This document shows, in pieces, positions 48,158 to 60,012 of a stretch of DNA of 64,000 bases. Under the pieces are notes generated by a model. The model saw nothing but the letters and a program-made list of their open reading frames with translations. It was not told where the DNA came from and searched no databases. This stretch comes from Eleginops maclovinus (Eukaryota; Chordata; Actinopteri; Perciformes; Eleginopidae), in NCBI RefSeq assembly GCF_036324505.1, contig NC_086371.1, forward strand, positions 2,264,001 through 2,328,000, in the 5' to 3' direction. Numbering within the stretch: the first letter of the stretch is position 1; every line of letters starts with the position of its first letter. Both the position numbers and the translations under genes were made by a program.

Positions 48158-48158
<1 letters not shown>

Positions 48159-48231
<73 letters not shown>
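48159..48231. repeat. (CA)n microsatellite, ~36 units
   Basis: A pure CA run 80 bp after the 57-bp array. Confidence 0.98.
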
Positions 48232-48235
<4 letters not shown>

Positions 48236-48403
48236 GACAAAGGAATCACAGCGAGGCCTTGAAGCTTTTCTCTCGCCGCACCTGTCTCCCTCCCTGTCAT
48301 TTCATCAGATCGTTTATTGAAGAAAAAGACCAATCAGATGTCAACAAAACACTTTAGACCTTCACCTCGCATATCCACCACTTCATTCAGATGGAGATTA
48401 AAG

Positions 48404-48406
<3 letters not shown>

Positions 48407-48440
<34 letters not shown>

Positions 48441-48460
48441 TGCGTGTGTGTGTGTTTGTG
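48407..48460. repeat. (GT)n microsatellite, imperfect
   Basis: A GT run to 48439, then CTGCGTGTGTGTGTGTTTG. Confidence 0.93.
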
Positions 48461-49189
48461 TTCCAACAGAAGCTCCTTCAGGTTATTTTCCTGGATGTTG
48501 TTCTCTCTCCACAGGGTCTGATGAGTGCTTCGTGGGCCTGGTCACGGAGTGGCGTTCAGCCTTGTGTCTGACTTCAGTCGGTGGTGTTCGGTGTCTTCGG
48601 TCCCTCGGTGACATCCGACCCCTGGCCTTTGTTTTCCGGTGTGATGTCGATAAAGCCTGTTGTTTCTCCTCTTCTTCTAATTGTGGTGTTGGAGTTTGTG
48701 AGCAGAAAACGCCACGGGAAGTCGATCTGGAATATTCAGTGTTTTTTTGGTTGTGTTTTGCCAAGGCGTGTTTGTGCAGGACTGCCAATGTGTGGTGGTG
48801 AGATCTTCGGATTGATATTTTAAGCCAAAATGTGTTTGTGAAATGCTTTCCAGGAAGCACGGAGCTGAAAATCTATTTAACCTTCGCGTTCATACCCAAT
48901 CCACCAGAGGCTCCATCATTACAATCTCATGCTGTTTTACTAAACACTGCTTCAAATCCTCGGAGACTTGGATTTAAAAAGTCTGAAAAAGAGCTGGAAG
49001 TTTCCAAATATGTCCGGCTGAGTGTTGAGCGAACCGTGTGCAAATCACCTTCCCATTTGTTTGATAATGCAGACCCTAAGAAAGTTTCAATATTCCACCA
49101 GACCTTGAATCGTTGCTGTTGTCTCCAGTGGTCCCGATGATTGTTATAGGGAAACAGAAAGTTACTTGAGGACAGAACAAACTTTTGTG
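48461..49189. other. Unassigned sequence
   Basis: TCTCTCTCCACAGGGTCTG at 48501-48519 is an acceptor-like string followed by an open frame, and a GGTGTGATG donor-like string occurs near 48637, but the translation is not recognisable and both strands are open. I do not call an exon. Confidence 0.3.
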
Positions 49190-49455
49190 CAGTCGTCTTT
49201 GAACCAGAAGGTTGCTGGTTCGATCCCAGCCCGTGCAGTCCACATGTCGGTGTATCCTTGGGCGAGATACTGAACCCTGAGTTGCTCCTGATGGCCAACG
49301 GTGTGTGTGAGTGTTAGCTTCCCTAGTGCAAGTGGTGCTGCTCTGCATGAATGAGGTGTGAATGGGTGAATGAATCGTACTGCGTAAAGCTTTGAGGGGT
49401 CCAGAAGAGACCTGATAAAGAGCAGCATAAGATCAGACCATTTACCAGGCTGACG
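49190..49455 (+). mobile_element. tRNA-derived V-SINE-like element
   Basis: The head carries GAAGGTTGCTGGTTCGATCC (B-box), then GTGTATCCTTGGGCGAGATA, CTGAACCCTGAGTTGCTCC, ATGAATGAGGTGTGAATGGG, GTAAAGCTTTGAGGGGTCC and the end AGACCATTTACCA. This is the full order of a common percomorph SINE. Three minus-strand ORFs over it are shadows. Confidence 0.88.
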
Positions 49456-49655
49456 TTTAAAACCGGTGTCTTCCTTTTCAACGTCGTGCACACAAAGAAG
49501 TCATGGTTTTGCACAACAACAAAAAAAAACAGATGCAAAGGTCACACTTTATATTTATGGCTCGGTTTGGTTCTCCATAGTCATCTAGCCTAAAGACGTC
49601 ACCGACCGTGGAGTTTCTAAAAGAGATTTCTGGTAAAACGGTGAAAGTCAAAGAT
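49456..49655. other. Unassigned sequence
   Basis: Nothing recognised. Confidence 0.4.
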
Positions 49656-50880
49656 GTTTAGGTTACTTGTTACAAGTAACCCCGGTTCTCAGAGTGAGGG
49701 TGAGAAATATATCTGATTCCTACATTTTGTACAAATTACAGAATGTAACTCATAAATATCGCCATGAAAGTTCCCCTGTTCTTTACTTACTGTTCAAAAG
49801 CCCATCTGTTTGTGTTCAAATCTGGTCATTCCTTGTATCTTCAGTGTGATTTGGTCAGGCAGTTAATTGGCCACCTATCTCTTGGCCCTATATAGTTGTA
49901 GCTCTCCTGTTTTAAGTCCTCCTGTCTGTTACTGTGATGGTGTGTGTGCATCTAATGGTGAGTTGTGATCATATGTTAGTTGTGAAGCCTGCAGTCTTAA
50001 CTGTTGGTTGGATGCACCAAGTTACATTTTATTGTTAGCTGAGTTGCTAATGTATGCTAATCGATTAGCACGCTTATACTGATGTAGCACAGTTTAGCCT
50101 CATCTTGAGCTAGCTGATGCTATTTGTACAATAGTGTGTGCGGCTATGTGTAAGCCTAATGTTTAGCTTCAGTTAAACTACTTCAAAAGCCACATGTAGC
50201 CCTGCTAAGCTAATATACCTAGACTGGTTGTAGGCTACAAAGTTATTGCAGGACATTATACACATGTCTTTCCTTTTCTGTGTTACAGAACCACACCTTA
50301 CAGACCTTACACACCTGTCTATATCTGTGTCAGCAAGTACACTCACTTCAGTACTGTGTGTTGTGGGTGTGAAGACTCAATGAATGACGACTCAATAACA
50401 TTTCTCTGGATGCCGTTTTCCCCCTTTGTGTTCTGATCGGACATTCTGTAGAGGTTGCCACCGGAAACAAAGGGTTTGGGTTGTGGGTAAGAGGTCAGAA
50501 TTATGAGTTGGTGGCACTGGCCTACAGATCTGTGGGTGAACACTATGTGACTGTATTTAACTGATAGGGTAATGGAGAGGGAGAGAAATCTACGTCACTC
50601 TGTGCGAGTGATTCAGGGGACCACTCCTCAGTGCCCGAGGGAGAGGGAGAAGAACGTTCCACGGGTGAGTAGGCCCCCAGCAGAGAACGGCCGGGCCGCA
50701 AGATCCCAAAAGACTGGACCAGAGAGGGTTCAGATCGGGTCTGTGTGTCGGTCTGGTTGACCTTATGAGTCCCTTTCATCATGGACCCTCCCTGGATGCC
50801 GTTTCCCCCTTTGTGTTCTGATCGGACATTCTGTAGAGGTTGCCACCGGAAACAAAGTGTCAGCATCACTCCTCCAAACA
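49656..50880 (+). mobile_element. Possible LTR-type remnant with 68-bp direct repeats
   Basis: TGTTACAAGTAACCCCGGTT at 49669 resembles a repeated fish element end. CCCTATATAGTTG (49886) could be a promoter TATA. CTGGATGCCGTTTTCCCCCT to CCGGAAACAAAG occurs at 50405-50472 and again at 50791-50858 with one indel. No gag, pol or env domain is readable. The ORFs at 50543-50881 (-) and 50572-50760 (+) show no recognisable domain. The LTR reading is inference. Confidence 0.35.
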
Positions 50881-52599
50881 ATTATTTTCACTTACATTAA
50901 GACTATTCATTTTTGTATTACAGCTTTTCTGAAATGTCATGGTTAAAAATGCAAATGAGGCAATATGTAATGCTAACTTTTGGCAAATCTTAGAGAAATC
51001 TACAGACACTAGTTGACAAAGTTAGAAAATAAAACCTAAACGTGTGTTTAGGAGGTTTCTCTGATCGCAGCAGAGCTAAACCATACTATAAAGCATTCGC
51101 TCTGTGTAGTGCACATTATACAGCGGCTTCCACAAAGGTTTAAGTGTCAGAAAATGTTCGGACCTCATGCCAATAGTACAAGGATCACGTTAAATTCAGT
51201 AAAGAAAACTCTGATTTTCTTGTCATGCATTTATTGATGACATCACACATGTTAGCTTGACCTCCCGCCCCAAAATACAAGTAATGAATAGTATTTTAAA
51301 CTTGTGACTAATCTGGAATACACTAGTTAAACTGATCCCTCATAAAAATGCAGGTTTTTTTTAATGAAAATCTGTTAAAAATTGCAACTAAAATCCAATG
51401 AGGCATTACATGCAAGACGCACCAACGTTTTTTCACTATTTGATTGATTGGAGAAGGCCTTGCCCAGACCAGTACACAGGACGGTGAACCTTAAAATATT
51501 CAGTTTTATGGAAAACATTGGCTCTCTCATGCACACAAACACACAGTCATGCATGCTGGCTCGGCCCTCTCTGCTTTGAGCTTCCACTGAAAGGAAACGG
51601 AGGCTAAGAACGAGCAGCAGAAGTCGTGTGAGGTAAAACACGTCTTCATCTCGCCGCTGTGTGGAGAGGTAATTAAGACGTGTCTTCGCTCTCCCACACA
51701 CGGCAGACTCCTGTGTTTCTGTCCGGGGCTACATGTAGTAGATCTACTCAGACTCTTAGCAGAGAGAGAGGGCCTCTGCAGCTCCCGGGCCGTGGTGTTA
51801 GACAAAGCCGTGATGGTGAAATCGGGAAAATCTCCCCGAGCAATCGGCTAATAAAACCCCCTCTGTGCATGTCGGGGGCTTTCACTCTTTCAGCCGGCAG
51901 GTTTTTCACTCGGGCGTTTCATCCCGTTTGCATCAGAAAAGTGGGGAAGCACAAAGAGGGTCCACCTTCGAAACCAGATTAGGATTAGAGCTGCTTTGAA
52001 CTCATTTCCCTCATTAGAGAGATAAGGAAACTGATTCTGATTTAACACCGTGAACATCTCATCACATGATCCTGGGCTGGATTCACCATTCAGCTCATTG
52101 TGATTTCAAATGAGACGATAATAAGATACGTTATTGAGTTTAATGGTCTCTAATATTCCACCCTTCATCCAAAAACCAGTCAATACTGACTGTTATGCAA
52201 TGTCACATTAATTCCACTTTATTTAATCATCTGAAAGGGATGCCCAGCAGTAGTCATTTAAAACAGGTGCATCTTTTCCAGCTGCAACACTAAGGTGATG
52301 AGCCAATCAGTAATTATTATCCAATGATAATTGGATAGTATTCTGACCTGAGCTATTCTGCAAAATGAATATTTCGATGCTCAAACTGTACACATACTGA
52401 AGCAAAAATAAAATGGCCAACCCTAACCCTTCAAATGCTCTCTTCGAAAAGTTATGAAACTTTTGGGAGACTCGGTGTAGTGCAATGAAATATTGAAGAG
52501 TATTTAGTTTTTTCTTCTTGGTGTGTTTAATGTACTCTCAGGGTAATTTGACAATGCTTGGTCATTCTGTTTTAGATTAAAGTTTCCTCTAACTTAATC
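50881..52599. other. Unassigned sequence, partly candidate conserved non-coding DNA
   Basis: No gene is recognised. The block 51540-51990 is GC-balanced, with GAGAGGTAATTAAGACGTG and CGAGCAATCGGCTAATAAAA. ORFs there overlap on both strands. Confidence 0.3.
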
Positions 52600-53110
52600 T
52601 GGTAACATGTATGTGTACGGTTCTAAATATCTATCGTAGGAATAGACTGAAAGAATCCAACAGACTTCTCCTCTAAATTCAACAGGATGTATTAATAGTG
52701 GTTATCTGTCTACGGCGTCGTTGGAAGAAGGGCTGATCTCAAACTCTCCGAGTTGTTTTCTACTCTAAGGTCCTTCCGGTCTCGTCGTCTCTCATTGGTT
52801 AGTGGCGACGGGTCTTCGTTATCTTCTTCTGTCGCTCTCTTATAACGTAACCATATCACGTCTCTTATAATATCCTTGTTACACAACATCTGATATTCGT
52901 TGGGAGTATTGAATAATGATAGTTGATATTGTAGTGTCGATGAGTGAGAGTCAGAGGCGGTGTTTTTACTATTTAACGCTTCGTTCTTTTTATACTCACA
53001 CACTCGATATACCATTGAGGCTAAAAACAATAACATCCGGTCGTGCCAGAAGTTCGAGGTCTGGTCCGTCCGGAAACAGTGAATCATGCCCTTTAAAGTT
53101 CTGTTTCATC
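52600..53110 (+). repeat. Dispersed repeat X, copy 2 (empty site for the hAT)
   Basis: It runs TCGTAGGAATAGACTGAAAG, then CAACAGACTTCTCCTCTAAA without interruption where copy 1 (24815-26585) carries the 533-bp hAT. Further shared blocks are GGTCCTTCCGGTCTCGTC and GAGGCTAAAAACAATAACAT. The 125-codon minus ORF (52710-53087) lies in the repeat; the homologous part of copy 1 is not open, so it is not supported. Confidence 0.65.
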
Positions 53111-53340
53111 TCTTTGATTTGGGTTTGTATGAAGTTGGAAACACAGCTGTTAAAAGGCTGAGAAACACGGACAACCCAAACAGATGGATGTGTTTGCAGT
53201 CATATGGAGGTCAGTGTGTCCCAATGTTATTACTGTAAACAGATCAATACTCAGTGATATTCAGACCGTAGTGTTTTCTGAAGTGTAAACTCAATCAGCA
53301 GAGGAGAAAAGCCACAGGTTGGACTCGAGTCGACATTTTT

Positions 53341-53515
53341 GCGGTTTATTAAGTCACTTGTAAACAACCGCCGCTTCTATGACACTTAGAGGCTTTCGAG
53401 GTCAAACGGGGGGGGGGTTGTAGAACAAAAGATCTCTTCAGCTTGCGTTAACCACGGACCTTATTTCAGGCTACCGACCAAAAACACGTTCAGAAAACCA
53501 TTGACTTCCCGATGA
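53341..53515 (-). repeat. P-family fragment (inverted)
   Basis: Minus strand: AGCCTGAAATAAGGTCCGTG, GGTTAACGCAAGCTGAAGAG, matching 6130-6170. A G-run (53409-53418) lies inside. It ends where the next ORF begins. Confidence 0.55.
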
Positions 53516-53922
53516 GCGAAGAGGAAGTGGTAGGACTCATTCCTACACCACCCTATCGAACTCTGCGAAACACACGTGCTGTGCTTGTAAATTACCGATG
53601 GCTGGAAGAGAACACTGGTCTGTATTACCAATCATTGCTTGGAGCTGGAAAGAGAATTAAAAAAATACAGGAAATTGACTTTTGTGCGAAAAGTGAGACG
53701 GTAAAATATGTTTTCCCAAATCTGCCAGACACAAAAACATACATACGAATAACAAATCATCTGAGTAAAAGCTGCAGGTGGTTGGTGGTGCTCTCTGTCC
53801 TGTGTGGAATATTCATGTGTATTGAGACCGCAGCCTGTTATTTTGGGATGTTTCAAATGGAGCGGAGTGAATATTTTATCCCACACCTCCGCTGTGATGT
53901 TAATCCTCCGTCCAGCTTCTAG
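53512..53922 (+). CDS. Uncharacterised 136-codon ORF, doubtful
   Basis: The longest ORF here not explained by a tandem repeat. The product would start MSEEEVVGLIPTPPYR, have a polar middle (KRIKKIQEIDF, ETVKYVFPNLPDTK) and one hydrophobic segment at about residues 90-109 (LVVLSVLCGIFMCIETAACY) that could span a membrane, ending Cys- and Pro-rich. There is no Kozak context I can defend, no recognised family, and no neighbouring gene. It abuts a P-family fragment, and a 130-codon ORF is open on the opposite strand, so chance or transposon origin is likely. Confidence 0.2.
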   Translation: MSEEEVVGLIPTPPYRTLRNTRAVLVNYRWLEENTGLYYQSLLGAGKRIKKIQEIDFCAKSETVKYVFPNLPDTKTYIRITNHLSKSCRWLVVLSVLCGIFMCIETAACYFGMFQMERSEYFIPHLRCDVNPPSSF

Positions 53923-54329
53923 CATGTTGTGTTGAAGCATATTTAGAATAAAAAGCAGTCCCATAATAACAGACTGCACATGGACTGACTCTATGGAAGC
54001 TTTTAGGAGGCTCACCACCGTCATTTGATCAAAGTGCTTCCCTCGTTTAAATCATTACCAACATTTCAGGTGAGCTGGTTTTTCAGTTTCTGGTTTTTTT
54101 TTTGTGTGAAACCAGATCCACATTTTTGTCCGTTCCAAACTTTCCTGATTGTCTGAAATACACTCTGTTGAAGAATTGCACGTAAACAACAGCTTTCAGA
54201 TATAAATATGAAGAAAAAACCTAAAAGACAAGAATAAACATTTAAAAAACTGTCAATCAAAAGTAAAATAAAGACAAATATTATATAAATATCACAACAA
54301 AGGGAGAGGAATATCTATTCATAATGAAA
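53923..54329. other. Unassigned sequence
   Basis: Nothing recognised. Confidence 0.4.
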
Positions 54330-55175
54330 TGCAAAGAAAGTGCCCATAAAACAGGAAGTTGGAGATCAAAGGTAATGGATAAATGCATTTCTACAATATT
54401 TGAAACTCAAATGAAGGGATTATTCGAGTCAAAACTTTGTGTTGTTGTAATCAAAACTTGAAGGTAGAAATAAAAGGTTTTAAATAAAGTAAAAAATAAA
54501 TGAATTCAAAATAAGACGCACAAACTGGACTTGAAATGTAGCATCAGAGATCGAAATATGTATTTACTCAATATCTGAAACTCAGTTTATGGTATTGTTT
54601 GAGCAGAAACTTTATGTATTATCATAAGAAGATGAAGATTCAACTTTATTGTCATTGCACAGAGTACAAGTACTAGGACAACGAAATGCGGTCTCTGCAT
54701 TTGACCCATCCTAGTGTTAGGAGCAGTGGGCTGCCATTATGTACGGCGCCCGGGGAGCAGTGTAGGGAACGGCGCCTTGCTCAGGGACACCACGGTGGCA
54801 CTTGGTCTTCCGGGGACTTGAACTGGTGACCTTCCAGTTCCCAGGCCAAGCCCCTATGGACTTCGCCACCACCGCCCACAGTTCGCTGTTGAAGGGACAG
54901 AGACACTCGTTAAAACAAAGGAATCAGTTCAGGAAGAGATCCATTAAAGTGGAGCGATGCAGGGCAATGGAGAGTAACTCACAATATCTGAAACTCAGCT
55001 TATGGTATTGTTTGAGTAGAAACTATATCAAAAGTTAAGGCACAAAGACAAAGAATACGATGAACAAAACTACTCTTAAAAACTGCAATAGAGATAAAAA
55101 CTGGAGAAATGTATTTGTAGAATGTTTGAGACTGAACTGAAGGTATAATTTGATGAAATCTATTAAAATAAGGTC
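54330..55175 (+). repeat. Diverged ~170-bp tandem repeat, interrupted by a SINE
   Basis: CTACAATATTTGAAACTCAA (54391), CTCAATATCTGAAACTCAG (54567), CACAATATCTGAAACTCAG (54980) and GTAGAATGTTTGAGACTGAA (55117) each start related blocks with GGTATTGTTTGAG or GGTATAATTTGATG further on. After removing the ~250-bp SINE, spacing is ~135-175 bp. Confidence 0.6.
54634..54885 (-). mobile_element. tRNA-derived V-SINE-like element
   Basis: It is nearly the same as 12181-12436: GTACAAGTACTAGGACAACG, CTTGCTCAGGGACACCACGG, GGGGACTTGAACTGGTGACC, CAGGCCAAGCCCCTATGGAC. It interrupts the tandem repeat around it. The ORF at 54802-55038 runs from it into the tandem repeat. Confidence 0.88.
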
Positions 55176-55770
55176 ATAATTTTAGATTAACAGGCATGAA
55201 ACTTCATCATTCTCTCGACACCGGCCCTTCAAAGTGAAGCTAAACCTCCTCCGTGAACTTCCAAAACTTCTGGGAACATCAGAGGACTTGCGAGGACGTT
55301 TTGAGGACGTCTCGGCGCGTCTTCTGAGATGCGCGGTGACAGTCCGGGCCTTGGCGTGTGTTCTGGGGGGAAGATAAAGGAGCGTCCGCAGGGATCAGGC
55401 TGCTCGCTCTGGACTTCAGCTGGGCTTCATGGCAGCAGAACACAGGCCGGCTCAGCATTAATATGGATGTCCAACAGGCGCCTTGTCCTCGGCCGCGCTG
55501 CCTCTCTTTGTCGCTGCCACGCCGCGCTCGGTGCCAGCGAATAGCATTAACAGCATGGCTTCCACCTCCAGCCATGCCAAGGTCATTAATAAACATCCTC
55601 AGATGGCTCCTAATGATTCCCTACAGTCGCCGAGCGTCGGGACGAGTCGATGCCTCCGCTCTGTTTCTCACAGCTTACACACTCGACAACTTCACAAAAC
55701 AAACTTCTGCTCCGGAGAACTTTGAGGAACCTCTTCAGGAGCCTGAGGGAAGAGTGTGATGCTCGTACCG
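55176..55770. other. GC-richer unique block, no gene recognised
   Basis: Open frames overlap on both strands (105 codons minus, 133 codons plus). GCATTAATATGGATGTCC and GTCATTAATAAACATCC suggest homeodomain-type sites, so it may be conserved non-coding DNA; a coding role is not supported. Confidence 0.3.
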
Positions 55771-57569
55771 ACGTTTCCACGTATGCAGACTCAGATAATG
55801 TATATAGCAACTCATGTTTACATTTTTCACACGGAGGATGGTCTGTTAGAGTTTTACCTTTCTAATGTTTGTGAATATATTTGCTTTTTACATGTTGGTT
55901 TGGTTACGCAATGCTACTGTAACAAGACAATTTGAGATCAATAAGGAATTGATCAGCCTCTTCCGGCACTGTTATGTTTGTTATATTGTGCAAAACAATA
56001 CTAAATATTACTTAAAATATTGAATGAATAGCTGCCTGGCACAAATATCAGACCACTCTTCAAACATATTCAAGCTAAATCTATAAAATTCATATCTGCG
56101 TTACCTCTTATAATAAATGCCAGCTCTGTTTAGATGTGAGGGAATAATGCTAACACTGGACACTTAATAAGATTGTAATATATTATAATATAATTGCTAT
56201 ATTCAGTAATTGGTCCGGTGATTTTACACGATATTATTATGTTTACTGGAAAAAATGTGGGTAGAAAACCTCACTATGACGAAAATATAATACTGAACCA
56301 GAACTTAAGATCTTTATATTACAGCTGCATATCTCTATAATACATATGTACAGTATAATTTATAAACCACAGAACACAACAACATGCTTCACGTTTAAAT
56401 CTAAATGTCCTTTAGATGTTTAGATTTGTTGTCATATCCTGCAGAAACCTGTTTGTGCAGTAAGACACTATAAAGACCAGCAGGCTGCTGAGTCTGGGTT
56501 CCTCATTTGAAACTGTTCCTCCTCCCAAGTGCTTTGAATTCAAACAGCTTTATCATCCACAGAGGGAACATTTACATTTGTTACAGCAAGTACAAAGTCA
56601 AAGATAGCTTAGTGTTAATTAAGAAGCATGCATAAAATATTAAAGATAAAAGTAGTAATTAAACAATTAACCAAACACACACCCAGTACCGGCTCTGAAA
56701 ATATAGCAGCCAGAGCGCTATGGTCCTTTAGCGTGACACAGTATACCAAAGCTTTTCTGAGCGTGAGCTAGAAAGTTCATTTGAATAAGAACGCAGAAGA
56801 ATGTCCCTCCCTGGAAACCATCATTCACCGTGCTGTATTCAGAGTGCTATCGAGCGCCGGGCGATCAGACGGCAGATTGATCTCCCGCTCGCTGCTCTCT
56901 GTCTGCGCTCATCTCAGATAAGAGAATATGAACCGCCTCCCCGTCAGATGTCATAATATCTGAGAGGAATCCATGCTATCGAGCGGCGGCGTGCAAGCTG
57001 TCGCTCACCGTGATGGATGGACTCGTCCACCAGTGGCGGGGAAAGGTCAGGTGTGGGGGGCAACAGGAAGTGAGACTCCCCGGCTCAGTGATCGATCGGC
57101 CGTCTCTCCGTCTGCTGTCACTGCTTTACAGTTTCTGCACATTTTTAAATATCAGCTGTCGATTAGTGGAAACAAATGGAGGCAAATTTCAATACATTTC
57201 AATCCAACCCCCAACCCACCCCCACTCTGCAGCAGGAGCTTTCCCTCATCTCCACAGCAGTCAGACTCACATGCAAATATATGATATGAAGCTGCTTCAG
57301 TGTCAGATAAGGTCTGAAGTATTTCGTGCATCATAGCAGCTGCATGTGCACCATTCAGGACAAATATTTAACTTGGATTTGAAAAACATTTCAACCCCTG
57401 AAGACAATAAGTGCGAACAGATTCAGTACGTAAATGGGTTTTGTACTCGCTAACATGTGAATATAGGTAGTAAAGTGCATCAAGGTAAACCAAAGGTGGA
57501 GTTTATGATCCAATTAGGACATTAAACCAGTACAGGAGAAGAAGTCGTTAAAAAAGCTTTAAAAATGTA
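55771..57569. other. Unassigned AT-rich sequence with one GC-richer block
   Basis: The block 56850-57110 (GATTGATCTCCCGCTCGCTG, CATCTCAGATAAGAGAATAT) stands out from AT-rich flanks and may be conserved non-coding DNA. ORFs at 56973-57336 have no domain. Confidence 0.3.
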
Positions 57570-57720
57570 GATTAGATCAACTTTATTTATTAAGAATTAG
57601 GGGAAAAATGTACATAACTGGAGTATAGAGGTAACAGGTATTACACATGAGAGTAAATAAAATAGAATCAAATAAAGACGGTTATATCAACATACTTACA
57701 CACGGTTATAACAGATGTAT
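57570..57720 (-). repeat. Interspersed-repeat tail fragment
   Basis: AGATTAGATCAACTTTATTT then TAAGAATTAGGGG and GTAAATAAAATAGAATCAAA. Same class as 796 and 4461, more diverged. Confidence 0.45.
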
Positions 57721-59942
57721 CAATCGAGTTCAAATACAGAATACATTCGAATAGACTACACAGAAACAGAAGCAGCTGAAATCCGGATGGAGAACCACGG
57801 TGATTTCAATCTGGCCTTCCTTTGTTCTTCCCTTGGGTCGTTGGTGGACGGCATCCTTTTTTCCCGCACAGATTTCATGACTTTTGTGTAAAGTCTGTTT
57901 CCACTGCACCTTGTTGCATGAATTCAGAAACTTTTCCACCTCAGCAAAAAGCAAAACCATGTGATGGTATTTGTAATGGATGACTCCACTATGTTGTGTA
58001 AGGGCTCAGGTCAATCACTCTGCATCATAATTACAAACGATTCGATCTGCAGGTTGAAAATGCACCTAAGATCATTTACGTTTTGGCAAGCAAACCATTC
58101 TTCTGTCAGTGTTTTATTATGTGTTTTGTTTTTTCATACAGACAGCTCTTTTTTATGAATGAACACAACCTTCTCTACTCTTAGGAGTGAGCAAATATCA
58201 CTGTGTAATAAAAGTGTTGCTTTTCTATTAGACACAAACAAACAGATCAGCAACATTATACAGGGTTAAAAGACCTACCCTTTAAGTTCAGTCAGGTAAA
58301 GGAACTCTGAAACAGGATGTAAATCATGTCAAACATTAAAATCTGCATCAGGTTTTAATGTTTCTTGTACAATCTGAAACATTTCACCTCTCTTTGAACC
58401 CTGGCTTTCTCTTTGATTAGAGTCGGGGGTGAGGAGAACAGATATGCTTTTTCTTGCCTCTTAAATAAAGTTTCTCCTTTTTGATTCTGCTAACTGTTTC
58501 CTAGTGAGCTGAAGTTTCAACATGTACAAAAACGTATTTCCGAAAACGCTAATTCCAGTCACTGTACCGGACAGCTGCACAGAGACACCATCATATAACT
58601 GAACCTACTGTCTGTGTGTTTGCTTCCTTATTCATCTCCTACCTGTGGATACACATTTGAATATCTGATCATACAATCTGCGTCTTTTTTTGAATCTAAA
58701 TTTAGTCTGCAGATATGTTCCCCACGAACGAAGCGGCATGCATCTGTGTCTTCATTAAAGGTGTTATATGTTTCAGCTGCCGGTGATTTATTTTGGAAAT
58801 GTGCATGTTGATATCGTGATCGTTCCTGCAGAGGCTCACAGCTCCAGATGGCTCGCTGTAAACGTGAAGGCTGCAATTACAGAACAAACCCAACGTGCTT
58901 TGTCTGCTTTCTATTTCCAGCTGCTGCTCTCACACCTTCAACACACTCACTTCTCCAACTTCCTATTTGCTCCTCTGGCGGCACCGCTCAACCCCCAAAG
59001 TTCCTCCGCTTACTAAACTGTAAAAACTCTGAATCTTGCCAAGTAAGCGTGTCTAATTTCCACCAGAATACGATCTTTACTCTTGATATAAGACAAGGTA
59101 TCTTAAGAAGTAACAATGCAGTGAGATATAGGGTCTTGTTTGAGGTCAAAGGGTGTTCTGAGTTGTATCTCAGAGGAAACAAGGTTGTTTTAAGCTGCTG
59201 GGGTTTTTGTAAAAGATGGATCATCTTGTTTCAAGAAATACATCTTACTGGATTTTAGAAAACACATTTCTATTGGAAAATCACCAAAACTTTTGAGCCT
59301 TTCTGGCTTATTTTGTCACACAACATTCCCTGGTGGTAAAACATTGTCCAAAATAAGTTTGGAAGTAAGATCTCATTGGTCTAAATATCCCATCTTATCT
59401 CCAGAAATTCAACCAAGCTCATGTTTACTTATTACAGGCGAGAACACATTGTTTCTGTTTGTCTTTACTGGATTTTGGAGCAGCATTTTGTCCAGAGTAA
59501 ACATCATGTTACTGAAAAAAGTTTCCCTTAAATAAAACGGATGAATTAAAGCAGAATGAGAGGAAAGACATACTTTAGTTGAATAAGAGGCGCCCTGAGA
59601 TTAGTGCTTTCTGTGTAGCGTAATAAGAGCACTTCTAGCTAATAATAACTGATGGTTCACGGCTGAGGAACGATGCTAATGGAGACGAGGCTGATTGTAG
59701 TTTCCCGGTCACGGCTGTGAGGAATGTCTCTGCAAGGAAAATGAACTTTATTCTTAAATTACCGGCCCCTCTGTGGCGGCGCGTCTGTCCTATTATGTGC
59801 TAATTAGCAGACGCTAGGGACGCTTTAGCTAACGAGCCCCGGATCATTGTAACCCTCCGCATGGCTGCCAAAGAGACATGCACCACAAACACATACAGTC
59901 GGAATATGAACATATGGCTCGGCTTACATAAAGCACATGCAA

Positions 59943-59945
<3 letters not shown>
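57721..59945. other. Unassigned sequence
   Basis: It holds a 76-codon minus ORF (57730-57960) with a protein-like start (VEKFLNSCNKVQWKQTLHK) but no recognised family, and an 82-codon plus ORF (58768-59016). Neither has neighbours to support it. The block 59760-59870 (ATTATGTGCTAATTAGCAG, CGCTTTAGCTAACGAGC) may be conserved non-coding DNA. Confidence 0.3.

Positions 59946-60010
<65 letters not shown>
59946..60010. repeat. (CA)n microsatellite, 32 units
   Basis: A pure CA run. Confidence 0.98.

Positions 60011-60012
<2 letters not shown>

Noticed and set aside
48501..48640. Internal exon bounded by CTCTCCACAG and GGTGTGATG
   Set aside because: Acceptor and donor-like strings are present, but the translation is not protein-like, the opposite strand is equally open, and no adjoining exon was found.
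49656..50880. Complete endogenous retrovirus or LTR retrotransposon
   Set aside because: No gag, protease, reverse transcriptase or integrase motif can be read; only weak leader-like hints remain, so it is listed with low confidence as a remnant.
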